From RGIG3009 sp045648765 (GTDB lineage: Bacteria > Bacillota > Clostridia > Oscillospirales > Acutalibacteraceae), in assembly GCA_045648765.1 (NCBI GenBank), contig JAZROQ010000029.1, forward strand, positions 1 through 61,303: a stretch of 61,303 nucleotides of DNA, in the 5' to 3' direction. Each line of letters starts with the position of its first letter. The first letter of the stretch is position 1. The translations under genes were made by a program, and so were the position numbers. The notes beneath the pieces were generated by a model. It did no database searches, was not told the origin of the DNA, and saw only the letters and a program-made list of their open reading frames with translations. Shown here in pieces: positions 34,360-43,020 of the stretch.

Positions 34360-35721
34360 CTATTCCGCCAAAAGGTCCGAAAGATCCTGCAACTGCCGAT
34401 TTGCTGCCAACACAATCACACGATCTCCTGCTTGTATGGTGTCGTCACCGGTGGCAATAATGGCCTTTCGGTTACGGATAATTCCTGCAATCAACAAATT
34501 GGGTAATAGTTTTAACTCTTTAAGAGGTATTTGCAGTTTGGGGAAATCCGGACTAACATTAAATTCTAACGCTTCTGCTTTTCCGTCCATAAGCCGATAC
34601 AACGTTTCCACATTACTGCCCATTGAATTTTGCAAAGCACGAGCATATCGCAATACAATGTCAGTAATGATTTTTTGGGGAGAAACAATGCAATCCAAGC
34701 CTAGTTTTTCTGCCAAAGCTGCCAACTCATCGCGGTTAACTTTGGCAATCACTTTGGAAACGTTCAAAGAAGAAGCAAAAATAGAAATCAAAATATTTTC
34801 TTCATCCATACCGGTTAAAGCAACAAATGCATCGTGTTCCGGCAAAGATTCTTCCAGCAACACTTCTTGTTGCGCTCCATCGCCATGAATGACAACCGCT
34901 TTGGGAAGCAACTCACAAAGTTCTTGACACAAGTCGGGATCACGTTCAATTACTTTAACAGAGTTGCCTCCGGCAATCAGCATTTTTGCTAAATAATACG
35001 CTGTTCGGCTACCACCCAACAAAATAACGTCACGTGCTTGTTTAGTAGCAAAGCCCATTTGACGTAGCAATTTTTGCATTTCATGAATGTTAGCAGTTAA
35101 ACCAATTTTATCTCCGCTTTGCAACACAAAATTACCATCGGGGATATATACATCTTCGTCTCGCTGTACAACGCCAACCAAAAACTTTGCCTGATACGTT
35201 TCACGCATTTGACGTAAGCTCATTCCTGCCAATGCCGAATCTTCTTTGACGCGCAGTTCGATCATTTCAAAATTGCCGCGAGAAAAAGTTTCTACCTTAA
35301 CAGCCGTAGGTAATTTAAGTAATTTATACAGCTCTTTGGCGGCCAACAAATCCGGGTTAATCGCCATGGATAACCCCAGTTGTTGTTTCATAAAATCAAG
35401 ACTGTTGTCGTTATATTCGGGGTTTCGCACACGAGCGATCGTATACGGAACGCCCATTTTTTTTGCCATAAAACAACACAGCATATTGGTATCGTCAGAA
35501 CCGGTAACAGCCGCAAATAAATCTGCTTTTTTTATTCCTGCTTCTTGCAAGAGATCACTGTCTGCTCCGTTGCCGCAGATACTCATAACATCATAAACGT
35601 TGGTAAGTCTGTTAAGTACTGCCGAATCGCGGTCAACAGCAATCACGTTATGCCCTTCTTTAACAAGGCTGGTCACAATAGTTGTGCCGATTTTTCCGCA
35701 ACCCACAACCACAATGTTCAT
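34360..35721 (-). CDS. trkA: Trk system K+ transporter regulatory protein TrkA
   Basis: The 453-residue product has two tandem RCK units, each a Rossmann NAD-binding domain (first GCGKIGTTIV near residue 7, second GGSRTAYYLAKML near residue 230) plus a RCK_C domain. It gates TrkH. Its start overlaps the stop of the upstream exonuclease gene by 4 nt. Confidence 0.95.
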   Translation of the reverse strand: MNIVVVGCGKIGTTIVTSLVKEGHNVIAVDRDSAVLNRLTNVYDVMSICGNGADSDLLQEAGIKKADLFAAVTGSDDTNMLCCFMAKKMGVPYTIARVRNPEYNDNSLDFMKQQLGLSMAINPDLLAAKELYKLLKLPTAVKVETFSRGNFEMIELRVKEDSALAGMSLRQMRETYQAKFLVGVVQRDEDVYIPDGNFVLQSGDKIGLTANIHEMQKLLRQMGFATKQARDVILLGGSRTAYYLAKMLIAGGNSVKVIERDPDLCQELCELLPKAVVIHGDGAQQEVLLEESLPEHDAFVALTGMDEENILISIFASSLNVSKVIAKVNRDELAALAEKLGLDCIVSPQKIITDIVLRYARALQNSMGSNVETLYRLMDGKAEALEFNVSPDFPKLQIPLKELKLLPNLLIAGIIRNRKAIIATGDDTIQAGDRVIVLAANRQLQDLSDLLAE

Positions 35722-36584
35722 GATTTTTCCTCCGTTTTTTCAGAAGTTGGTAATTGTTTTATCAACCTTTTTTTGAGTTCTACACCATCGTATTTTTGAC
35801 GAGCCTGCACGCGACCCAAATACTTTGTCCGACATGAAGCACACCAAAAATGCGCCGAAAAAAATCGGTGAGTAAATTTCCATTCATCTGTCCGTTTTAA
35901 ATTTTTCCCGCAATCTTCACAAGAAAAGTGAAGTTGTGCACGAGGAATCAACGGATGATGAATATCTTTCAAAAAAGTGGGCTTGAACATTAAACGCTTG
36001 TAAAATTCACCATCAACGGTTTGCACCGATTTTTCAAACGAAATTTTCTCATACACTTGTCCAAAAACCACTGCTGCCAACTCACTGTCATCAATGGCGT
36101 GATGAAGTTCTACCGATTCGTCGTAAACGCCAAGCAGCTGGGCAAATTTCCCCAATGCCACTTGCTGAGCCGTACCAAGTTGCAAACGGGTTTGCGCATA
36201 CTGTTGCAAATCAATATATGCGCCCATAAAATCGATTTCTTCTCGTCCATAGAAATAGCGGTAATTTTCCATAAGGACCATCAAATCGGTGTTACTCCAC
36301 GTCATTATCAAAGCCTTATCACCAACAAAGGATTTTAGTTTCTTTACAGCTTCTGTAAAGGGAATCCCCTTGCTGACATCGTCATCAGTAAATCCTGTTA
36401 AATTTGAAACAAGAGTCGTCAGTTTTCGGCTGACAGCCGGACGAATCAGCACATCAAATCTATCGATAACCTCACCGTCAGACGATACTTTTACCGCACC
36501 AATTTCGATAATTTCGTTAAAATACCCGTTTAACTTTTGGCAATACGCACCGTTCCACTCTAAATCTAATACTATATACGTCAA
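35718..36584 (-). CDS. DnaQ-like 3'-5' exonuclease with C-terminal zinc-ribbon-like region
   Basis: The product is about 288 residues. The DEDDh exonuclease domain has VLDLEWN (D, E), the TWSNTDLMVL block (D) and HHAIDDSELAA (H, D). The C-terminal region contains CEDCGK and CASC, a possible zinc ribbon. The start is uncertain: TTG at 36584 (LTYIVLDLEWN) is preferred because upstream sequence overlaps hinT. Substrate, RNA or DNA, is unknown. Confidence 0.8.
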   Translation of the reverse strand: MTYIVLDLEWNGAYCQKLNGYFNEIIEIGAVKVSSDGEVIDRFDVLIRPAVSRKLTTLVSNLTGFTDDDVSKGIPFTEAVKKLKSFVGDKALIMTWSNTDLMVLMENYRYFYGREEIDFMGAYIDLQQYAQTRLQLGTAQQVALGKFAQLLGVYDESVELHHAIDDSELAAVVFGQVYEKISFEKSVQTVDGEFYKRLMFKPTFLKDIHHPLIPRAQLHFSCEDCGKNLKRTDEWKFTHRFFSAHFWCASCRTKYLGRVQARQKYDGVELKKRLIKQLPTSEKTEEKS

Positions 36585-36588
36585 GCGT

Positions 36589-36921
36589 TTAGCACATTCC
36601 TTCCAAAGTTTTTCCGCCCAACACGTGGAAATGCAAATGGAAAACCGTTTGTCCTGCACCGATTCCTTTGTTGTTCACCACGCGATAATCCGTAAGATTC
36701 ATTTCGGCAGTCAGTTTAGCAATCACTTCAAAAATATGTGCCACCAGATGGCTGTTTTCCGAAGTGATTTGACCGCAATCGGCTATATGTTCTTTTGGGA
36801 TCACCAAAAAATGTACCGGTGCTGCGGGTTGGATGTCGTAAAACGCCAATACTTTATCATCTTCGTACAGTTTTTTAGAGGGAATTTCCCCCGCAATAAT
36901 TTTACAAAAAATGCAATCCAT
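36589..36921 (-). CDS. hinT: HIT family protein (HinT-like nucleotide hydrolase)
   Basis: The 110-residue product has the histidine triad HLHFHVLGG near the C-terminus and N-terminal CIFCKIIAGEIPSKK with the CxxC pair. It hydrolyses nucleoside phosphoramidates and aminoacyl-adenylates. The ATG at 36921 has AAGAGGTG 6 nt upstream. It follows alaS by 12 nt, the usual clostridial partner. Confidence 0.95.
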   Translation of the reverse strand: MDCIFCKIIAGEIPSKKLYEDDKVLAFYDIQPAAPVHFLVIPKEHIADCGQITSENSHLVAHIFEVIAKLTAEMNLTDYRVVNNKGIGAGQTVFHLHFHVLGGKTLEGMC

Positions 36922-36933
36922 TTTTAACACCTC

Positions 36934-39564
36934 TTATTGTCCGATAATCGACGGCAAATTTGCCAAAGCTTCGTTTACTTTGCTGATATCTTTACCGCCT
37001 GCCATTGCCATGTCAGGTTTACCGCCGCCTTTACCACCGCAAATCGTTGCCACTTGGCGAACAATGTTGCCGGCGTTAGCACCTGCCGCCACAGCACCCT
37101 TGGTACAATAGCAAACAAACGTAACTGTTCCCTTTTCTTCGGATACACCCGCCAAAACCACAATGGCTTTTTCCGGTGCAAAGTCTTTGCTGCTGTCGCA
37201 CAACGTTTTCAGTTCGTCACCACTGACATTTTTAAGCACAGCAGAAACTAGTTGTATGCCGTTACACTCAACCGCATTGTTAAACAACTCTTTTACTTGA
37301 TTTGCGGCTTGACCGGCGCGTACCGTTTGCAATTCACGTTGGCAATCTTTAAGCTCGGTTTGCAGTTGTGCTGCACGCCGTGCCACGTCATCGGGGCCGT
37401 TGGCTTTCATGGTTTCTGCCGCTTTGAGCAACTCCTCACGATAGGTATTGAGCAAAGCCAACACACCGTTACCCGTCACCGCTTCTATACGACGAACGCC
37501 TGCTGCTACCGATGTTTCGGATAAAATGCGGAACAACCCAACTTTGGAAGTGTTTTCGGCATGTGTGCCACCGCAAAGTTCCATAGACACATCGCCCATT
37601 TTTACCACACGTACCACGTCGCCATATTTTTCTCCAAACAAAGCCATGGCGCCTTGTTTACGTGCTTCGTCAATCGACATTTGAGAGATCTCAATTTCTT
37701 TGCCGGATAAAACCCATTGGTTTACAAGCGTTTCTACTTGGCTAAGTTCTTCACCGGTAAGAGCCGAAAAATGTGTAAAGTCAAAACGAACACGTTCAGC
37801 ATTAACCAATTGTCCCGCTTGTTCAACGTGGCTTCCGAGAACCGTACGAAGAGCAGCCTGCAACAAGTGAGCAGCCGAGTGGTTACGCACCACAGCTGCA
37901 CGATTTTCCGCATCCACGGTTGCCGTTACAGAATCGCCAACTGTCAATTGCCCATCGGTCAAAACACCCACGTGCAAAATAGCACCGTTAGCTGTTTTTT
38001 GAGTGTCGGTTACTTCAAAACGAGCAGCGCCCGCTTGAATAACACCAATATCTCCTACTTGTCCGCCACTTTCACCGTAAAACGGAGTGGTATCCAGCAC
38101 CAAAACGGCTTTTTCGCCCTCGTTCAACGCGGTGACCGTTTCATCACCGCTAACCATAGCCGTGATCGTAGCAGCGGCAGAAAGCTGTGTATACCCCACA
38201 AATTCACCCGCAGTGAGTTGCTCGGCAATGCCGGCATTTCCTTTCCAAGCATCGGCACCTGCATCTTTACGAGCGGCACGAGCACGAGCGCGTTGTTCAG
38301 CCATACGTTCGTTAAATGCTTCTTCATCCACCGTCACGCCACGTTCTTCCAAAATATCTTTGGTAAGATCAATCGGGAAACCATAGGTGTCATATAATTT
38401 AAATGCCACGTCACCCGACAGCACATTGTTTTCAACAGAAGACAGGCATTCTTCCAACAACGCTAAACCGCTGTCGATCGTCTTTTCAAATGCTTCTTCC
38501 TCGTTACGAATAACTTTAATAATAAAATCTTTTTTATCGTTTAATTCCGGATAGGATGACAAATTTTCATGAATAACCGTTTCGCAAACTTCATACAAGA
38601 AAGGACGATGAATGCCAATCAAACGACCATGACGTGCAGCACGACGTAACAAACGACGTAACACGTACCCACGCCCCTCATTGGACGGTAAAACGCTATC
38701 GCCAATCATAAAGGTGGTAGAACGAATGTGGTCGGTGATCACACGCAACGATACATCGGTACGCTCACTTTCACCGTAATTGACATTGGCAATGCGGCTA
38801 ATATGTTTCATAATATTTTGCACGGTATCCACTTCGAACAAGTTGGCAACGCCTTGCATAATACACGCCAAGCGTTCCAACCCCATACCGGTATCGATGT
38901 TGGGATGGTCAAGCGGTGTATAGTTGCCGTTTCCATCGTTATCGAACTGCGTAAACACGTTGTTCCAAAACTCTACAAAACGATCGCATTCGCATCCGAC
39001 AGCGCAATCGGGTGAGCCGCAGCCATATTCTTCCCCACGGTCAAAATACAGTTCCGAGCAAGGACCGCAAGGACCCGAACCATGTTCCCAAAAGTTGTCT
39101 TCTTTTCCCAAACGAACAATATGGTCAGGTGCTACGCCGACCTCTTTTGTCCAAATTTCAAAAGCTTCGTCATCGTTTTCGTAAATGGAAACGTAAATAC
39201 GGTCTACGGGCATTTCCAACACTTTGGTACAAAACTCCCACGCCCAAGCCGTGGCTTCGTGTTTAAAATAATCACCAAAGCTAAAATTGCCCAACATTTC
39301 AAAATATGTGCCGTGGCGAGCCGTTTTACCCACACGCTCAATATCGGGCGTACGAATACATTTTTGGCACGTCGTCACACGCTTGCGCGGCGGTGTTACT
39401 TCTCCCGTAAAATATTTTTTCATTGGTGCCATGCCGGAGTTGATTAACAAAAGCGAAGCATCACCTTTGGGCACCAGTGGGAAACTGGGCAAACGCAAAT
39501 GCCCCTTGCTTTCAAAAAAGCTCAAATATTTTTCCCGCAACTCATTAAGACCTGTCCATTGCAT
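36934..39564 (-). CDS. alaS: Alanyl-tRNA synthetase
   Basis: The 876-residue class II synthetase begins MQWTGLNELREKYLSFF. The catalytic core (LINSGMAPMKKYFTG; TCQKCIRTPDIERVG) spans about 1-450. The editing domain carries NHSAAHLLQAAL and CGGTHAENT, and a C-Ala domain ends with GGKGGGKPDMAMAGG. The start ATG at 39564 has AAGGAAG 8 nt upstream. A T-box leader controls it; hinT and the exonuclease follow. Confidence 0.97.
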   Translation of the reverse strand: MQWTGLNELREKYLSFFESKGHLRLPSFPLVPKGDASLLLINSGMAPMKKYFTGEVTPPRKRVTTCQKCIRTPDIERVGKTARHGTYFEMLGNFSFGDYFKHEATAWAWEFCTKVLEMPVDRIYVSIYENDDEAFEIWTKEVGVAPDHIVRLGKEDNFWEHGSGPCGPCSELYFDRGEEYGCGSPDCAVGCECDRFVEFWNNVFTQFDNDGNGNYTPLDHPNIDTGMGLERLACIMQGVANLFEVDTVQNIMKHISRIANVNYGESERTDVSLRVITDHIRSTTFMIGDSVLPSNEGRGYVLRRLLRRAARHGRLIGIHRPFLYEVCETVIHENLSSYPELNDKKDFIIKVIRNEEEAFEKTIDSGLALLEECLSSVENNVLSGDVAFKLYDTYGFPIDLTKDILEERGVTVDEEAFNERMAEQRARARAARKDAGADAWKGNAGIAEQLTAGEFVGYTQLSAAATITAMVSGDETVTALNEGEKAVLVLDTTPFYGESGGQVGDIGVIQAGAARFEVTDTQKTANGAILHVGVLTDGQLTVGDSVTATVDAENRAAVVRNHSAAHLLQAALRTVLGSHVEQAGQLVNAERVRFDFTHFSALTGEELSQVETLVNQWVLSGKEIEISQMSIDEARKQGAMALFGEKYGDVVRVVKMGDVSMELCGGTHAENTSKVGLFRILSETSVAAGVRRIEAVTGNGVLALLNTYREELLKAAETMKANGPDDVARRAAQLQTELKDCQRELQTVRAGQAANQVKELFNNAVECNGIQLVSAVLKNVSGDELKTLCDSSKDFAPEKAIVVLAGVSEEKGTVTFVCYCTKGAVAAGANAGNIVRQVATICGGKGGGKPDMAMAGGKDISKVNEALANLPSIIGQ

Positions 39565-39581
39565 AGCTAAAACTTCCTTCC

Positions 39582-39616
39582 AAAAAAAATAGCTCCGCCC
39601 CAAACTTGGGACGGAG
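39582..39616 (-). terminator. Regulatory terminator of the alaS T-box leader
   Basis: On the minus strand CTCCGTCCC and GGGGCGGAG pair around a short loop, followed by eight T. It sits about 20 nt upstream of the alaS start and would be disrupted by the antiterminator when uncharged tRNA binds. Confidence 0.85.
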
Positions 39617-39819
39617 AATCCGTGGTACCACCCAAATTGCGCCGCACAACGCAACGCCACTTGAACACCTTTAACGCAGGTATACGCCGCCCTTCTTTCG
39701 GGCGGTGGCTCCGGAATGGCACCCGTACAACAACGGCAGTTCGCCTCACAGCACGTAAAAACGCAGCAAACTTCTCTGATCACCTTGAAAAATACGGTTA
39801 GTTCCTTCAACACCTTAAT
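39587..39819 (-). promoter_or_regulatory. T-box riboswitch, alanine specific, upstream of alaS
   Basis: The conserved T-box TGGGTGGTACCACGG (39634-39620) is followed by an intrinsic terminator. Upstream are stem I elements: CAGAGA, a GNUG-type apical loop region and, on its 3' side, a candidate specifier GCC (39720-39718) in GGGTGCCATTCC. GCC is an alanine codon, in line with the downstream gene. The RNA senses the tRNA-Ala charging ratio. Confidence 0.85.
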
Positions 39820-39825
39820 GAAGAA

Positions 39826-39854
39826 AGTATACCTTTTTTTCTCTTTTTTGTCAA
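39826..39854 (-). promoter_or_regulatory. Promoter of alaS T-box transcript
   Basis: On the minus strand -35 TTGACA (39854-39849), 17-nt A-rich spacer, -10 TATACT (39831-39826). The -35 lies 10 nt from the left end of the MITE-like element. Confidence 0.85.
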
Positions 39855-39864
39855 GTATTTTCCG

Positions 39865-40143
39865 TTAGGGTAACTCGACAAATCCGAACTCTGTTTTGAA
39901 AAGGCGGATTTGGGTTCACCCTTCGTTAAAATACTCGCGAATACATACAGTATTCGCTGCGCTTTTGCCTTGGTTGTCCCACAAATCCGCTCTTTTCAAA
40001 ATCTTCGACCTGAAAGCGAGAAGGTTTTGAGTGATTTTTGTTTTTTTGACCGCAGACAGGCTAACGCCTGTCAAGAGAAAAAGAGCAAAAAACACCAAAA
40101 GAAACCGCTTTCAGGCGGGTTTGGGTTTATCGGGTTACCCTAA
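39865..40143. mobile_element. MITE-like element with 27-bp imperfect terminal inverted repeats
   Basis: The 279-bp segment is bounded by inverted repeats starting TTAGGGTAAC; 22 of the outer 27 bp match between ends (39865-39891 against 40143-40117). Inside, 39894-39914 and 39978-40001 are inverted copies of a TTTTGAAAAG...CGGATTTG sequence, and 40053-40071 holds a GACAGGC/GCCTGTC hairpin, so the RNA would be highly folded. No transposase is encoded and a clear target-site duplication was not seen. The right end overlaps the last codons of the PBP gene and supplies its stop. Confidence 0.7.
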
Positions 40144-41739
40144 ATACCCCATACGATAAAGATGGTTGCAAATATCCGCAAAAATGGGTGCTGCTGCTTC
40201 TCCGGTACGTCCGCTGTCCTCTGCTAAAACAGTAATAACGTATCGGGGTGACGCAGCCGGATAAAACCCTGTAAACCAATTTTGAACCATTGTTTTCCCA
40301 TCTTTGCCAATCCAACCGGTTTCTGCCGTTCCTGTTTTTCCTCCCGCTCCTCCTATCAAAGGCATTGCCGAAGCACCGGAGCCTTCCGTAACCACTTTTA
40401 TCATCATTTCTTTAATGATATCTGCCGTTTTTTGTGAACAAACCGGTGTTGGCGGGTCAATTACCGTTTCGGTAAGTTTTCCCGAAACACTAACACTGCC
40501 GGCATATAAGTTTGGTCGATAAAATTTTCCGCCATTGACTATGCACGATGTCATTTGTGAAATATGCAGTGGCGTCGCCAATAAATCCCCTTGACCAAAA
40601 GAAATATTCGCCAATACCGTTGGTTGCGACAACTCTTCCAAGGTTGGGAATTGGGCACGTGCGGTAGCAAAATTCACAGCCGGCAACAAAGGACTGTCAA
40701 AGCCCAGCAAGCACGCCATACGGTAAAGCTTTTCACTGCCAAATTCTTGTGCCAATTGGATAAAATACGGGTTGCAAGATTGAGCAAAACCCTGCGCAAG
40801 ATTCAACGTGCCATGTCCTAATATTTGGTGACACTTAATGCGGTTGCTTCCCACAGGCAACACACCATTACACAAAAACTCGCGCGAGGGTGATATTTGT
40901 GATTCCAGTGCCGCCATAGCAGAAACCGTTTTGAATACCGAACCGCAATTATATGCCGCAACAGCACGATGAAACAACGGAGAATCTTCCGCTTCTAAAT
41001 AATCGGATATTTTAAGCGGAGAAAACGACGGAAAACTTGCCATAGCCAAAATATTCCCCGTACTTGGCTCCATCACCACGACAGCACCCTTGGAAAGCTT
41101 TTCTCCCGCAATGGTTTCTACCATGCCTTGTATGCGGCTATCAACGGTTAACGCCACTCCGCCGCGAGAACGATATAATGTGTTTTCCACTTTTATCGGC
41201 TTTACTTCCGAAACATTTCCCCGTGCATCTGTACGATACGTTACAGTTACTTTGCCTGAGAATTCCGAAAGTTCTTCATCAAAAAACAGCTCCGCCCCGC
41301 AAACCCCGTGAGCATCGTCACCAACATACCCAACAACGTGTGCCGCCAACTGATCGTCACTGTACCGAAAAGGAGCTGTAAATTGTTGTATGCCCGGCGC
41401 CGGAACCAACGGGCTTTGCAAAGTAAACGTCACCGGTTTTCCGTTTTTTAATTCTTCTTGCAGTTCTTGCCATTGATCAGAAGGTATCGATTCGGACAAC
41501 ATTGCCATTGCTGCGGGAGTAGCCGTTGCCGCCAAAGCATATGTCGATTTCCGATTGGTAAGCGGTTGTAAATGGCAATCATATAACGTACCGCGTGACG
41601 TTGCAACCGTAACTTTAAGTGTAGACTGATTTTCAGCAACTGACAGATAAGATGAACTATTCAATTGATAAAGTTTTGTCGTCACACCACTAAAAGCGAA
41701 TAACAGTGTTGCTAAAACAGCAATTGTTCTTTTGTTCAT
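40135..41739 (-). CDS. Class B penicillin-binding transpeptidase (FtsI/SpoVD-like)
   Basis: The 534-residue product has an N-terminal TM anchor (TIAVLATLLFAFSGVTTKLY), a dimerisation domain and a transpeptidase domain. The active-site SxxK is SVFK (in CGSVFKTVSA), SxN is SCN (FAQSCNPYF) and KTG is in GGKTGTAETG. It cross-links peptidoglycan. No PASTA domain is present. The last three codons and TAA lie in the terminal repeat of the MITE-like element, so the C-terminus may have been altered by insertion. ATG at 41739; GGAGG 9 nt upstream is buried in a hairpin. Confidence 0.9.
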   Translation of the reverse strand: MNKRTIAVLATLLFAFSGVTTKLYQLNSSSYLSVAENQSTLKVTVATSRGTLYDCHLQPLTNRKSTYALAATATPAAMAMLSESIPSDQWQELQEELKNGKPVTFTLQSPLVPAPGIQQFTAPFRYSDDQLAAHVVGYVGDDAHGVCGAELFFDEELSEFSGKVTVTYRTDARGNVSEVKPIKVENTLYRSRGGVALTVDSRIQGMVETIAGEKLSKGAVVVMEPSTGNILAMASFPSFSPLKISDYLEAEDSPLFHRAVAAYNCGSVFKTVSAMAALESQISPSREFLCNGVLPVGSNRIKCHQILGHGTLNLAQGFAQSCNPYFIQLAQEFGSEKLYRMACLLGFDSPLLPAVNFATARAQFPTLEELSQPTVLANISFGQGDLLATPLHISQMTSCIVNGGKFYRPNLYAGSVSVSGKLTETVIDPPTPVCSQKTADIIKEMMIKVVTEGSGASAMPLIGGAGGKTGTAETGWIGKDGKTMVQNWFTGFYPAASPRYVITVLAEDSGRTGEAAAPIFADICNHLYRMGYLG

Positions 41740-41742
41740 ATG

Positions 41743-41783
41743 CAAAAACCTCCGACAAGGAAAGTATTCCCTGTCGAAGGTTT
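41743..41783 (-). terminator. Terminator hairpin containing the PBP ribosome binding site
   Basis: On the minus strand a 15-bp stem (two G-U pairs) with a 4-nt loop (41781-41748) follows the U32 peptidase stop and ends in TTTTT. Its 3' arm contains the GGAGG Shine-Dalgarno sequence of the downstream PBP gene. Confidence 0.75.
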
Positions 41784-41784
41784 T

Positions 41785-43020
41785 TTAATCTTTGATTCTT
41801 TTGCGAAGATACGTGCCAACGGGCAACGGCTCGTCAAACGGCAGACGCAAAGCCATGGTAGCGTGAGGTGCAGATGCAATAGATTCACCGTTATTATCTT
41901 GCAAACCTTTGGCAACCAATAAAAGTGGTTTTTGACCGGGGATAAGCGCTTCTAACGTGTCACCGTCAAAAAAACGGTTACGTTGTGACAAAAGCAAGCA
42001 ACCATCCTCATATCCTGTTACCACTGCAACTGCTTGATATTCTCGAATATAACCGCCCGACACGGTGTTTTGCGACGGTTCATCAAAATAAAAGCCGGTG
42101 CTATATGGACGATGACTGACCGTATACGGTTCGTGTTTCAGCCATTCGGGAAGCGTGTATGTTTCTTTGCATCCGCTTTGTTTATAATCATCCAACGCTA
42201 AACGATAGGCATTGGTAACACCCGCAACGTAATAAGCAGCTTTGGCACGACCTTCAATTTTAAAAGACGAAATACCCGCGCGGTGCAATTGAGGGATGTG
42301 CTCAAGCATACACAAATCGTTGGCATTGAACAAAAACGTTTCGGAACCATGCTCTTCTACCGAAAAAGTGTAATCCGGTCGATTGGGCTCGATCAATTCG
42401 TATTTCCAGCGGCAAGGCTGCGCACAATCCCCACGATTACTATCACGCCCCGTCAAGTATGCCGAAAGCATACAACGACCGGAATATGACATACACATAG
42501 CGCCGTGCACAAAAGCTTCCAGCTCCAATCGAGCGGGCGTATTGGCACGAATATTCGTAATTTCTGTCAAAGACAATTCTCGCGCCAGAACTACGCGCGA
42601 GGCACCCATATCAAACAACATTCGTGCAGTTGCCGAGTTAACAACCCCAAACTGTGTAGAAACATGTTTTGCGCAATGAGGGGCATACCGTTTTGCCAAG
42701 TCAAAAACGCCCAAATCGGCAATAATCAAAGCATCCACACCGATATCGTCCAAAAAGGATAAATAATCGGGTAACAACTTCAATTCCTGTTCTCTCGGCA
42801 AGGTGTTGCACGTAACATACATCTTCTTACCACGAGAATGGCACAAATCGACAGCACGTTTGAGCCCATCCTCATCAAAATTAGCGGGAGCACTGCGCAT
42901 ACCAAAGTGTGTTCCTGCCAAATACACCGCATCTGCGCCAAACAACAGCGCCGCGTGCAAGCGTTCTTCATCCCCCGCCGGTGCCAAAAGTTCGGGAAAA
43001 GGGAAATTCACATTATCCAT
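41785..43020 (-). CDS. U32 family peptidase (TrhP/RlhA-like)
   Basis: The 411-residue product starts MDNVNFPFPELLAPAGDEE. It has the U32 signature around EAFVHGAMCMSYSGRCMLS, followed by TGRDSNRGDCAQPCRW with clustered cysteines, and FKIEGRAK. Members such as E. coli TrhP and RlhA take part in tRNA/rRNA hydroxylation; others are called collagenase-like. It overlaps the mltG stop by 8 nt. A tRNA-modifying role is more likely than proteolysis; this is inference. Confidence 0.9.
   Translation of the reverse strand: MDNVNFPFPELLAPAGDEERLHAALLFGADAVYLAGTHFGMRSAPANFDEDGLKRAVDLCHSRGKKMYVTCNTLPREQELKLLPDYLSFLDDIGVDALIIADLGVFDLAKRYAPHCAKHVSTQFGVVNSATARMLFDMGASRVVLARELSLTEITNIRANTPARLELEAFVHGAMCMSYSGRCMLSAYLTGRDSNRGDCAQPCRWKYELIEPNRPDYTFSVEEHGSETFLFNANDLCMLEHIPQLHRAGISSFKIEGRAKAAYYVAGVTNAYRLALDDYKQSGCKETYTLPEWLKHEPYTVSHRPYSTGFYFDEPSQNTVSGGYIREYQAVAVVTGYEDGCLLLSQRNRFFDGDTLEALIPGQKPLLLVAKGLQDNNGESIASAPHATMALRLPFDEPLPVGTYLRKRIKD

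Noticed and set aside
39910..40143. Small basic frames on both strands in the alaS-PBP gap
   Set aside because: They lie within the MITE-like repeat, have no convincing RBS, and follow its inverted repeats.
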